Below are positions 49,527 through 60,184 of a stretch of 64,000 bases of DNA, in pieces. Below the pieces are notes generated by a model, which saw only the letters and a program-made list of their open reading frames with translations, had not been told where the DNA came from and ran no database searches. Origin of the DNA: Uloborus plumipes (taxonomy: Eukaryota > Arthropoda > Arachnida > Araneae > Uloboridae); assembly GCA_038373865.1 (NCBI GenBank), contig JAXGGA010001686.1, positions 62,001-126,000 of the forward strand, read 5' to 3'. Made by a program: the position numbers and the translations under genes. Each line of letters opens with the position of its first letter. The stretch's first letter is position 1.

Positions 49527-51012
49527 AAGAAGTTCTGTCAAGAACTAAACGAGCCTACTTTCCCGTACATCGACATCGGTGTTGTAACATCTGATCAATA
49601 TTCTCTTGATTATCTGAAACTAAAAATTATGTCAAACATATCTTTATAGCACTTAAAGCTGATTTCTGAAAGCAAAATATACCCCTCTCATCAGATAAAA
49701 TAGACACGTAAAAAGTAAATAAACGAGTCAATAAAGTTTTGTCGCACCTTTTAAAGAATGTAACTGTTATAGTTCTTCCGTAGAAAAATTCCACAAAGAA
49801 AGAAAAAAAAACTCGTTCGTTAATAAAATGTCTTGAATTTCATTTTTAATCCGTTGCCAGTTGTTAAATATAAATAAGGAATAAAATGCTCTCGTGAATG
49901 AAAAATTTTTGTTAACAAAAAAAAAAAATCGTCTGATAAAAAAAAATAATAATAATAAATTAAACAAAACAAATAAATAAATAAACAAAAAATCGTCTGC
50001 CCAGTCAGTCATTTTTTCTGAGCCTGCATTTCCGCCATGTTTGCGGAGTCGGAGTCGGAATCAGAGTCCTCACAGAAGATTATTCAGAAAAGTACTTTAC
50101 AATACATTATTTATCAAAACCATTTTCTTACAAAGTTAGTTTGAAGGAAATCCGCCTTGAAGTTCAGAATCAACATTCAATTTAAATTTCTCCGTAGGCG
50201 CTCATGTTAAAATTTTTTCTGAACGGTTCATCATTGAACGAAAAATGGTTCAAATTGAAAAGTGAAATATAGGAATGAGCCTCTCCGAGATCTTTCGAAC
50301 AAAAAAAAGTTTATTCAATTCGGACGGTTCACTTAAAAGTTATTAGGTGGGGAAAGGTTGCTTGAACGGTTCAATGTTGAACGAAAAAAAATGTTCAAAT
50401 TGAAAATTTAAATACGGTAATGAAGCATCCTTGCCGAGATCTTTTGAACAAAGAAAAGTTTGTTTAAATCGGACTGTTCATTCAAAAGTTATTAGGTGTG
50501 AGAGCTTGTTTGAACGGTTCAATGTTGAACGAAAAATTGTTCAAATCGGAAATGTAAATACGGGAATGAAGTATCCTTGATAAGATCTTTCGAACAAAAA
50601 AAAGTTTGTTCAAATCGGACTGTTCATTAAAAAGTTAGTATCGCGAGGCAGGTTGTTTGAACGGTTCAAAGTTGAACCAAAAATTGTTCAAATCGAAAAA
50701 TCAAATATGGGAATGAGCTGTACTCGCCGAGATCTTTACAACAAAAAAAATTTTGTTCAAATCGGAATGTTCATTCAAAAGTTATTAGGGGGGGGGGGAC
50801 AGACAGACCGACCGACACACAAATTCCCCATCTCAATACCCTACTTTCAAATTTTTAATTTTTCGATATTTATTTCATTTTTTGTTTCTTTTTGACTTGG
50901 CGATATTTTTTGAACTTGGCGATATTTTTTGGACTTGGCGAAATTTTTTAGATGCATTAAGCCAATTTTAATGCTTTTTTCGTCTCTTTTACTTTTAACG
51001 GGAAAGTAGGCT
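49527..51012 (-). mobile_element. Helentron-associated (HINE/DINE-1-like) element nested in hAT copy B
   Basis: Copy A shows the unoccupied site (an A-run before acattaagc), which fixes the edges. Read on the minus strand, the insertion begins with AGCCTACTTTCCCGTT. It contains a tandem minisatellite and then the exact 14-base inverse of that start (GGGAAAGTAGGCT, at 49552-49565 on plus). About 25 bases later it ends in a small hairpin (gttctgtcaagaac) against an A/T run. A subterminal inverted repeat at the start, a tandem core, its partner set back from the end and a terminal stem-loop are the known plan of HINE/DINE-1 elements. These are non-autonomous Helentrons that insert in T-rich sites without a clear duplication. 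A GGAGTCGGAGTCGGA word lies near 50044. No Rep/helicase is present. Confidence 0.65.
50216..50790. repeat. Minisatellite, about four units of 147 bp
   Basis: Units start near 50216, 50362, 50510 and 50656 with (t)gaacggttca. Each contains a gttcaaat block, cgagatctttcgaacaaa, a second caaatcgga block and aaaagttattagg. A G-run and gacagacagaccgaccgac follow at 50788-50815. Three copies of a ~22-base unit around ttggcgatatttttt follow at 50897-50950. It forms the core of the HINE-like element. Confidence 0.88.
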
Positions 51013-51201
51013 AAAAACATTAAGCGTAAGTTTTTCTGCTCTATAATCATTTTCCAACAATCTGTTTGGGCAAAATTATAGAGTTAAACCGGTCCAGAAA
51101 ATTGCTTTACTTTCGCCGGTTCTCAAAGGGGGCGTTAAAACATGTTTCAATACTAAAAGGGGGCAGTAGCTGTAAAAAGGTTGAGAACCACTGATCTAAA
51201 C

Positions 51202-53767
51202 TTTTTATTCGAGTGAAGATTTAAGCAAAATAGATTTAAACGGTAGAAAAGTTGAATACTCATTGCAAATAAAAAATGGATATGTAAATGAAAATATACT
51301 TTTGTTTTCAGGATTCATTACTTGATTTTACCTTGTTTCGGTTACACACATTTAAATTTTTATGAGGGAAATCTTTCATGAATTGGATTCTCCAGAACTG
51401 TTTTGTCTTTGCTAAATGTATACTCATTAATTTCAATGTGTGCCATTCATGTAAGTGCTGACGATCGATTATATTATTTTAAATCATGTAAATCTTGAAT
51501 GGTACTACATTTGTAAACTTTCGCTGGATCATAATGTCTAAACGCTGATGCAGCATAGACTAACATTCAAAATAATTACATAGAGAGAAATAATGCAAAA
51601 CGAAAACAAAACAAAATCACAAAATTATTTAAGTTATACAGAAAGCTCTGAATTTTATTGAGGAACGCAGTCCTATTGAAACAAACAAGCTCTGAATAAT
51701 GAAAAGCATACTCTTCTGGGAAAATCAATACATCTTCTGCAGATCCAGAAAAAAGATAAGTGTAGAAAAATGAAAGGTAAAAAATAAAGAAAAAAAAAAA
51801 CAGAGAAGTGCAAAATATAATATTAGTTTAGAACAGAAACTGAAGTAAAACATTTATTTCGGAAATTTCATTTTTCAATCGTGTTATAATGCCGAGTAGA
51901 CTTTTTCGAAAGTCTTGCATATAATTTTAGTTTTAAGATAGTATGAGGCTTTTTTTTTTTTTGAAATAGTAAATACGGTTTATATCAAACCTAGAATATA
52001 ATATCACAAGTTAATCCTTAACAAAGTTGAAGAAGGATACATAAAAACTCACTGCAGTAGGTAAAAACTGAAAACACGCTAACATCTCCTTCGAAAAAAT
52101 AACATTTTGTGTGTCAAAAATGCTCTGACCAAAAAATCATTTGCCTCCAATACCTTATTAAATATCTACTGGTAGATAAATAGTGTTATGTAATCGTATA
52201 AAATATTTCATGCGGAGGAAGTTGAAGGTAGGAAGTTGAAGGAATCGAGGAGAACATTACAAATTGCTTACAGTAATTTAAATTGTAAAAATATGCATAA
52301 AACATATGTTTTTTTATTAGACCTTTTTGACTTTAAAAAGTTTATTAAATGTCACAACATTTATTTTTACCCACTCTATGGTGAGAAATAACTCCAATAT
52401 TATAATAAGTATGAAAGAAACAATGACAATTTTTTTCTTAAAGAATTAATTAAAAATGTAGGTATTGTCACATAGATGAAATTATGTCAATTATGTGTCG
52501 AAAAAATACAAACATTCTTAGTAGTTTCAGAAGTCCAACTCATCAAAGCTATGGTATTTTTTTCTCACCTGACCCTATTTTTCCCTCTTGTAAAATGTCA
52601 ATTTTTAGATTTTGAATTAGTTACAAGATACTACTGCTTGCATAAATGATAACTACAAGAGAGTATCTATTTTTGTCTACAATTTACTTAATGTAAAAAA
52701 TAACATAGTTTTAGTTTTAAAAAAAGCGATATTTTTTAAAATTACAAACCAAGCAATTACTGCAATGATTATTTAATCAAAATTAAAAGCACAATTACCG
52801 GAAATCTCAAGTTACTTGTATTGATAATAGGAATTTGTACGATAGGATAAAAATAAACAAACGATTCATTGTTTAATTTTAAAATTAAATCTTTTGTTTT
52901 TTTTCAGGTGAACGCAGAAGACACTTGTTTTCCAAACTGAATAATACTTCAAATATAAGATTAATTCCTTCAATGCTCATTGATATTTGGCCCAAAAAGG
53001 AAGTGCTCGAAATGCCTACAAAAAGGAAATACGGAGCAAGGAAAACAGGTTCGTAAGAACAGAAAAAACCAAAGAATTAATATAAATCAATGGAGAAGAT
53101 AAATCTAATGCAATAACAAAAGCAAAAAAGAATCGCAAAAGAAGTAAATTTGCGAGCTCCATCGACATTAGATCAAGAAAGTCCAATATCGTATCACTTA
53201 CATACGCATCGGATTTCTAGTTTTGCACCAATAATCATAATAGTAATAGAAAAAAAAAAAAGGAATGTTTGAAACATTGGTACAAACAAAATCACTGCTG
53301 CCATCCCAAAAGTTAAATCATACGAGCCCAGGCCATAAATATTAATAGGATTGCTTCTCCGCTGGCTGCACCGCCAATAAAATTCAACCCTTCCGAGGAG
53401 CTTTCTTCGCTTTGGCGTTGAATATTTATGTTTCTATCTGGAAAAGATTTTTTCTTCAATGAAGAGAAGAGTTTTTCCTTTACTTTTGCATAGATACGTT
53501 CTTATCTTTTTTATGCAGTTTTTTTTTATCCAAATCGCAAAGGGAATACAGGAGAAGTTTACTCAAGATCAAAAACTTATTTCTTTCTACTTTACGCACT
53601 TTTATGCAGAAATTTTTGCATTAATGGTTAATGTTTTATAAAACTCTAAATTAATTAATGCATTTTCTTGGGTGTGTAGGAAAGTGCAACATTTTTTGTG
53701 GCAAAGTAAATGGAAGTCAGCTGTATAAAAGAGTTAATCACATTGGAGCTTTTTGATAACAATGCTA
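51202..53767. other. AT-rich stretch with island 53290-53430
   Basis: 53290-53430 has balanced composition and is bounded by ccataaatatt (about 53334) and its rough inverse aatatttatg (about 53421). CCATAAA is a caudal/Abd-B-type word. Whether this is regulatory is unknown. Elsewhere only AT-rich DNA and short frames (for example 53459-53641) occur. Confidence 0.3.
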
Positions 53768-55331
53768 CACTAGGTGGCCAAAAGTATCCGGACACTTTCA
53801 AAAATTCACATTTTTACATATAGCTCGAGAAATAAGTGATCAATTGTTCTTTAACTTTAGTCATACAAAATATAGGCTTCACCGAACATTTCCAAGTTGA
53901 AATTAAATTACCCTTGCATTTGGGGGACGACAAGAAGGGGGTTGAAAGAAAAACCGCTTTTTGACCATAACTCTTCGAAAATAGCTCGGAATAAGCTATC
54001 AATTTCAGTAATTAATTAGCATACTATGTATAATTACTGTACAAATTTTTATGAACGTACCACTCTTACTTCTGAAGATATGAAACATTTTTGAAAAAAC
54101 GGCAGTTTTATTTGAAGGGTTTTTGCTCATAACACGCAGAGTTTTTAATCAAACCTTATCACAACTTCAGGAAAGATGACAAAATACAAGAGAAAGAACA
54201 TACTAAAACGGTAAATAAAAATATTAAGAATTCGATGAGATATGAACGTTAAAAGGAAATAATTTTTCACGGCGCATGCGCGAACGACAGAAATTTATAA
54301 CTACAAAAATATTGTAGCCTGATTTATACTGCATCTTATAAAAAAAGTTCCAGTTGAATATCATGAAAAATGAAAAAGATATCAGCGATCTAGTGAGCTA
54401 TATTTCATTGATTCGCAGACAATACATAAATAGTGTGGGTCTGTCCACAAAGAGCTATTTTTAAATTGAAGGTTATTGCGTCGTCGTTCAAAACCAACGT
54501 TTCAGAGGGTGTCCGGATACTTTTGGCCACCTACGTATAAGGTCTTTTTGGCCGAATAAACGAAATGTGACTACAATGCCGAATATAAATTTTCAAACTG
54601 TATACAATTTAACATTGAAAAAAAAATGATCGATTGTCACCACACTATTTGTGGACAACCCCTTGCGATTTATGTTTTGCCTGCGAATGAATGAAATACA
54701 GCTCACTAGATCGCTGATATCTTTTTCATTTTTCATGATATTCAACTGGAACTTTTTTTATAAGATGCAGTATAAATCAGGCTACACTATTTTTGTAGTT
54801 ATAAATTTCTGTCGTTCGCGCATGCGCCGTGAAAAATTATTTCCTTTTAACGTTCATATCTCATCGAATTTTTAATATTTTTATTTACCGCTTTAGTATG
54901 TTCTTTCTCTTGTATTTTGTCATCTTTCTTGAAGTTGTGATATGGTTTGATTAAAAACTCTGCGTGTTATGAGCAAAAACCCTTCAAATAAAATTACCGT
55001 TTTTTCAAAACTGTTTCATATCTTCAGAAGTAAGAGTGGTACGTTCATAAAAATTTGTACAGTAATTATACATAGTATGCTAATTAATTACTGAAATTGA
55101 TAGCTTATTCCGAGCTATTTTCGAAGAGTTATGGTCAAAAAGCGGTTTTTCTTTCAACCCCCTTCTTGTCGTCCCCCAAATGCAAGGGTAATTTAATTTC
55201 AACTTGGAAATGTTCGGTGAAGCCTATATTTTGTATGACTAAAGTTAAAGAACAATTGATCACTTATTTCTCGAGCTATATGTAAAAATGTGAATTTTTG
55301 AAAGTGTCCGGATACTTTTGGCCACCTAGTG
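53768..55331. mobile_element. Tc1-like palindromic element (head-to-head MITE copies, 1.56 kb)
   Basis: Both ends read CACTAGGTGGCCAAAAGTAT going inward, with TA outside (53766-53767 and 55332-55333). The left arm (about 53768-54450) and right arm (about 54650-55331) are inverted copies with only a handful of differences. The outer ~250 bases appear identical. A third terminus, CGTAGGTGGCCAAAAGTAT in inverse orientation, ends at 54535 and is followed by TA. The left arm is therefore by itself a complete 768-bp MITE, and the right arm is an inverted partial copy. GGTGGCCAAAAGTAT ends with TA duplication are typical of Tc1-like elements. The identical 62-codon frames in both arms are by-products. 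Confidence 0.88.
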
Positions 55332-55335
55332 TATA

Positions 55336-55986
55336 CAGGGTGTCCACTCCAATCGTGGACCAATAGCTAATTTCTAAACCGTTAGAGATAAGCATATAGT
55401 AGATTTAGGAAAAAATCTCCAAATTATGAAAGGAATTTTGGGTCTACTCAATGTTTTTCAAAAAATCAAATTTTGAAAGAGTTACGAAATTTAAATTTTT
55501 ATACAGCCCCCCAGTCCTATCAATCATATTTAGTAAAACATTCTTGACACTGTAACGTTTAAAACTAAAAAAAAATCACTCCTCTACCACAAAAATTGAC
55601 CGAGTTATGACGTTTTGAAAAATCAAGATTTTGCATTATTTCATGATGTCATCGAGCGATCGCTTAAGGGACCGTATGCGAAATCCTTCAAAATCTTGAT
55701 TTTTCAAAACGTCATAACTCGGTCAATTTTTGAGGTAGAAGAGTGATTTTTTTTTAGTTTTAAACGTTACAGTGTCAAGAATGTTTTACTAAATATGATT
55801 GATAGGACTGGGGGGCTGTATAAAAATTTAAATTTCGTAACTCTTTCAAAATTTGATTTTTTGAAAAACATTGAATAGACCCAAAATTCCTTTCATAATT
55901 TGGAGATTTTTTCCTAAATAAACTCTATGCTTATCTCTAACGGTTTAGAAATTAGCTATTGGTCCACGATTGGAGTGGACACCCTG
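55336..55986. mobile_element. Second TA-flanked palindromic element (651 bp)
   Basis: The ends CAGGGTGTCCACTCCAATCG are exact inverted copies, and nearly the whole element is a palindrome. Arms of about 297 bp surround a loop of about 55 bp centred on agcgatcgct (about 55655-55664). TA (or TATA) flanks both sides (55332-55335 and 55987-55990). It starts two bases after the TA that borders the Tc1-like palindrome, so one element inserted at the edge of the other. It is non-autonomous and probably in the Tc1/mariner group. Confidence 0.88.
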
Positions 55987-55990
55987 TATA

Positions 55991-57479
55991 CAAGAGATAT
56001 GTTATTAGATTTCAACACATGAATTATTAAAGTCGAATTACAATGGGTACTTATCATATTGGTATTCTAAGTTTTAGGTTTTATGCAAATATATCCGGTA
56101 GAAAGTTGAAGACTTTCCAAAGTTTCAAAATACATTCATTGTACAAAAAATAAATAAATACCTGGGTGCAGCAAAGTTACGGTATAAAACACAACGTTCA
56201 TAAAACAAAAACTAGCAATTGATTGTTGATACGTGTTACGGGTTCTCAAGGATTCCACTTTTCAGAGCAAAATAGTATGTGTGACGTTAAATCGTCCGAG
56301 AAAAACAACGAAGTGGAATAGGAGATGGTATGAACAGAAAAATTGGAAAATAACAAAAAGCTAAACCTCAAGCTGTTATTAATTGTATAACTCTCATTAG
56401 GGAAATACCGGTAAGCAAAATTTTTCTCAAAAAGTTCCACGTGCAATTAATTTGCTATTTTGAAAGAAGCAGGCCAAAAAAATGGGAGAAATTTTATAAC
56501 AATTTTAACATTTAGAAAAAGGAAGAACGACCTGAATGAGGAAAAATCAAACGAATTTTGTTGAGAAAAGAACCAAAAAGTATATGCAGAATATATAAAC
56601 AAAATGTAAAATTTGAAACGTAAAGGCGCATAAATAAAAAGAATTAGGAATGACGGAAAGATTCCCAGTTACGTTAAAAGTTGTGAACATGAATAACTTT
56701 TAAAATTGGAAGCCAAGCCGAAGAAAAATACGGAGGAAAATATGGTAAGATGGTAACTAAAATTCTCACTATGTAGAAATATTCCCAAAAATCAAGATCT
56801 CACGATTTTGGCTAGATCTATTTATAGTGTTTTTAAACCTTAATAGTATGCTGTTTTAAGTAAAATGTCTAAGAATGCCGGGTCTGTCCAGTATAGTTTG
56901 GAAATTGAAATTAGTTAAAATGAAACAACGATTAAGAAAATTGATAGAGTATTTAGTGGAAGAGAACAAAAGTTTCTTAACAGGAGTTTCTTAACACCAT
57001 ATGGAATTGAAATAGCTTAAAAATCCTAGCATCCTGAAAATTAATAGAAGGAAATAATTCCAAAACAGCAAAGTTCGCAGTGTTAAAAGTTATTTTAAGA
57101 GTTTTGTTTTTGGTATTTTGGGTTTGAGCAGATAGTTTCTATCAATAGCCACAGGTTTTATGGTGTTTGCATATCGCATTAAGAAGTTAAAAAAAATTAA
57201 ACATGAATTACCCCCAATAATAAAATTCGGGTTAATCTTATTTAAAAGTGTGTTTAACCATTTTATGAACGTTTTTCCATTTTTTTTTTTTTTTCAAATG
57301 TCTACTTCGATTTTACGCAAACAAGATCATTTACAATTTAATAGTGATTGATTCGAGGCACATTTTTAGTCTGACTAGAACATTTTCATCGATATTTACA
57401 GAAAAAAGTATTTAATTCAAAAACAAAGAAATTATACGTAATATAAAGATTTTGTCTGTTGTGCTGAAGCTCGTTATCT
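55991..57479. other. AT-rich stretch with no recognised gene
   Basis: Purine-rich AT DNA with short frames only. Nothing recognised. Confidence 0.5.
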
Positions 57480-57845
57480 AACAAATCGCACCTTTGCCAT
57501 GAGGCTTCTCTCGCCAATCCGCGTCCAAACCGCCAAAGACTTGAGATACTTCGCCAAATTGAGCTACAAAAGTGCCAATTTCTCCCTAATTTTGGCTACA
57601 AAATCGGCTAAATATAGGTAGATTTGACGCGAACTCTGCTAATATCTGAAGATTTTTAATGACATTTTTAATCAATTTATATCTTCGGCTCTCTATGGTT
57701 TAGAAGAGTAAGAAAGGGGACAAAAGTTTCCTCGGGATTATCTCTATTCAACGGGACCAGTATTGGTCTGGAGGACACTCACAGTTAGGAAGGGAATGAC
57801 TACCGACATGCACACAGACAGACGCGCAGATATTTTATTATTATA
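57480..57845. repeat. Possible dispersed-repeat remnant ending in CAGACAGACG
   Basis: This stretch has more balanced composition, including repeated cgccaaa/cggctaaa words (57510-57620). A right part ends in cacacagacagacgcgcagatattttattattata, an ending style seen in arthropod dispersed repeats. No target duplication or coding sequence supports a class. Confidence 0.3.
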
Positions 57846-57916
57846 AAAGTGCGAAAGTGAAGATTTGTAATAAGAAAAAATATTCTTTCAATTTCACTGA
57901 CTTATAAACGAATATA

Positions 57917-58700
57917 CACTCATGTCAGTAAATTAAGGATAATGCAAATTCAGCTAAATGCAGAGTAAGAAGCAAAACAAATATCACTTATTTGTAAAGC
58001 CTATTTATTAAACAAAAGATAAATAGCAAAAAAAGATGCTACATTTTTAATATTATCAAGTAAAATTGCGATTTTTACTCCCTGGAGCAAATTGCAAAAA
58101 TATTATTTTCAAAAAAAAAACAATGTTACGCGGATATTATGAAAGCTAATACATAGTGTGTCTTCCAAGCGACGAAATACAGTCTGTGCAGCGCCTAGGC
58201 ATGCTCAGAATCAAGTTATCAATTTGTACTTGGGGAATATTACACCACTCAACAATCAATGCTCTCTGAAGCTCCAATAGACATATAGGAGGTGGCTGAC
58301 GGGCAGCTCGTCGGCCAAACATATCCCACACGTGCTCTGTTGGATTCAAGTATGGCGAGAATGGTGGTCATTCCATACGGGTGATATCCTCCGATTCCAT
58401 TCTTTCGTTTACGATGTTCGCACGGTGCGGACGGGCGTTATCATCCATAAACACAAATTGTGAGCCCATGGCGCCTCAAAATAAGCGTACATGTTGATCC
58501 AGAATGACGTCCCGATACATTTGGCCTATTATAGTTCCAGTTTGAACATGCAGCTGTGTCCTGGAGCCCAGGATAATTCCTCCCCAAACGAGCAATCCTG
58601 TACCACCATAATCTTGTCGTTCAACAAAGTTTGCGTGGTGGTAACGGGTACCTGGCTCGCTCTAAAGGAGAATTCGCTGAGAATCCAGTTGCTTCCTGTA
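57917..58700 (-). mobile_element. 5'-truncated Tc1-like transposon
   Basis: The 3' end of the element is a Tc1-type terminus, CACTCATGTCAGTAAATTAAGG inverted, beginning at 57917 just inside a TA (57915-57916). The transposase pseudogene lies upstream of it on the minus strand. Homology stops near 58700. No matching 5' terminal repeat or N-terminal DNA-binding region is found beyond, so about half of the element is missing. Confidence 0.8.
58146..58695 (-). pseudogene. Tc1-like transposase C-terminal half, three stop codons
   Basis: On the minus strand the translation follows the catalytic half of Tc1 transposase, which cuts and pastes the element at TA sites in the nucleus. It starts within the DSQRILL region (about 58680). 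It then reads EPGTRYHHANFVERQDYGG, the hallmark VWGGI, HVRLF/GAMGSQFVFMDDNARPH with the second catalytic Asp, and NPTEHVWD with the catalytic Glu. Exactly 34 positions lie between the Asp of DNARPH and that Glu, the D34E signature of Tc1. The end GRHTMY followed by TAG is the normal C-terminus. Three in-frame stops break it: TAG at 58662-58664, TGA at 58476-58478 and TGA at 58368-58370. All sit where Trp or Arg would be expected. The paired helix-turn-helix N-terminus is absent. A dead relic, not expressed as enzyme. Confidence 0.95.
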
Positions 58701-58708
58701 ATTTGAAT

Positions 58709-59061
58709 ATTATTCGGAAGATGTGTGTAGCCATTTTACGGTTGATTTATTCATTTTAGAGTTCGATTTTCTGCTGATTCTAAATTATCTTTAATTTATG
58801 GATATGAGTATATTTACAATTGTTGAAATTTTTAAAACGCAGACAAGTGTTAAACCAATCTTTCGTTTTTTTTTTCAGAGACAAATATTTATTTTTTTAA
58901 TTTAAATTTTCACATACATTTCATATCTATTCAAGTTGGTTCAACTTTTAGTGCATTTTGAAAGTCAAAAACAATTTCCTTTTACTTGAAAGTTTACGTA
59001 TCTTTTTAAATAAAAAGGACCAGAATATTGTCATAATAGATGTTGTTATCTAATAAAGCGG
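58709..59061. other. AT-rich spacer, nothing recognised
   Basis: AT-rich spacer between the Tc1 relic and the 4-kb element. No feature is visible. Confidence 0.5.
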
Positions 59062-60184
59062 TGTTAGTAGAGGGGCTATGGTCCAAAATATAGCCGGAAA
59101 CTGCATTTTGTGATAAAAGCATGAAAGTTGGTATGCATGTAGACAATGTATTTATAAACATTTTTAGAAGGGGAGCCATTCCGAAATCCCCACCCAAACC
59201 CCTCCGGCGGCCATTTTTGGTCAAAAATTCCGAAATTGCTTTTCTTATTTCTTTTTCAAAAAACATCTTTTTTATCATCTTATTAGAGTTTGATTATGTT
59301 AAGCAAAGTTTAGAAAGCCGTCAAAATAGCTTAAAACCGATTAATTTTAATAGTACTCATTAAAAATTCGTTTTTTTCTGAAAAACTGAAATTGATCAAA
59401 ATCTTCCAAATTGTTTTCAGGGGCCGGTTTAAGGGTGTCCAACTATGTATTTGAAAGCACTATAATAAAGAAAAACAATTGAGTTGCATTAAAACCCCAG
59501 CAATCCGAACCCCAAAAATTCGAAACTTTGTAAAACTCGAGCATATTTTTTAAAACTTACTCATAAAAATGTATTGCAAAACTTAAAATAAAAGCTGAAA
59601 TTAAAAATCATAAGCAAAGCTAGTACTTTTTCAAAACTTAAAAAAAACTGTTTGAATTGTTACTTAAGAATGAATATTTATCTTTGATTAATTAAAATAT
59701 AACCAGTTTTCTTTATGGACAAAAAAAGTAATAAAAAAACTTCAAACATTTTGAAAAAAAAAATGCGCAATGTCATGGAAATTTCACTCACATTCAGCAG
59801 GATTTTAAGTTACGCTTGCACCTATAAAATAGGAGGGGGGAGGGGGAGGCACGATCATATTTTTATACAACTGCGAAATTCTAAAGAAAAAGCTTTAAAA
59901 CAAATTTCAAGTTTTTTTTCTCATTAAACGATTTGAGGAATTTATTCTCTAATTCTAAAAGATGAGAGAAGAAAAAAAATAATTGCTGTAATAAAAAGTT
60001 TAGTGCTGTGCTAATTAAGCAACATCTCTACTACTTATAATATTGTGCTGTTATTGAAAAGTAACCCTTTATAACAAAAGAAACAACTGAATTTCATATA
60101 AATCTGAGCAGGTAATTATATACAATGATTATGTGTAATGGCTATATACAAGCTGATTTTACGTAATTGAACTTGTCTAGTAAT

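Larger units (their letters stand above)
48281..51193. mobile_element. hAT non-autonomous element, copy B, split by a HINE-like insertion
   Basis: The ends CAGTGGTAACC and, inverted, CAGTGGTTCTCAACC are flanked by a perfect 8-bp duplication, atctaaac (48273-48280 and 51194-51201). Most of the body aligns with copy A (36460-38183), for example gatctttctcctaatgtc and the acggtgcatttttattt block. The left ggggcggtgg array of copy A is missing. A 1.49-kb insertion (49527-51012) interrupts it. Net of that, the element is about 1.43 kb. No transposase. Confidence 0.92.

Noticed and set aside
50216..50790. Regular repeats considered as a CRISPR-like array
   Set aside because: The units are contiguous 147-bp tandem repeats without short repeats and unique spacers, in a eukaryotic transposon.
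52900..53060. Possible exon after a pyrimidine tract ending in CAG near 52908
   Set aside because: A stop codon follows soon in each plausible frame and no donor or homology is visible.
53814..55285. Two identical 62-codon frames on opposite strands
   Set aside because: They are identical only because they lie in the two arms of the palindrome. No protein family is recognised.
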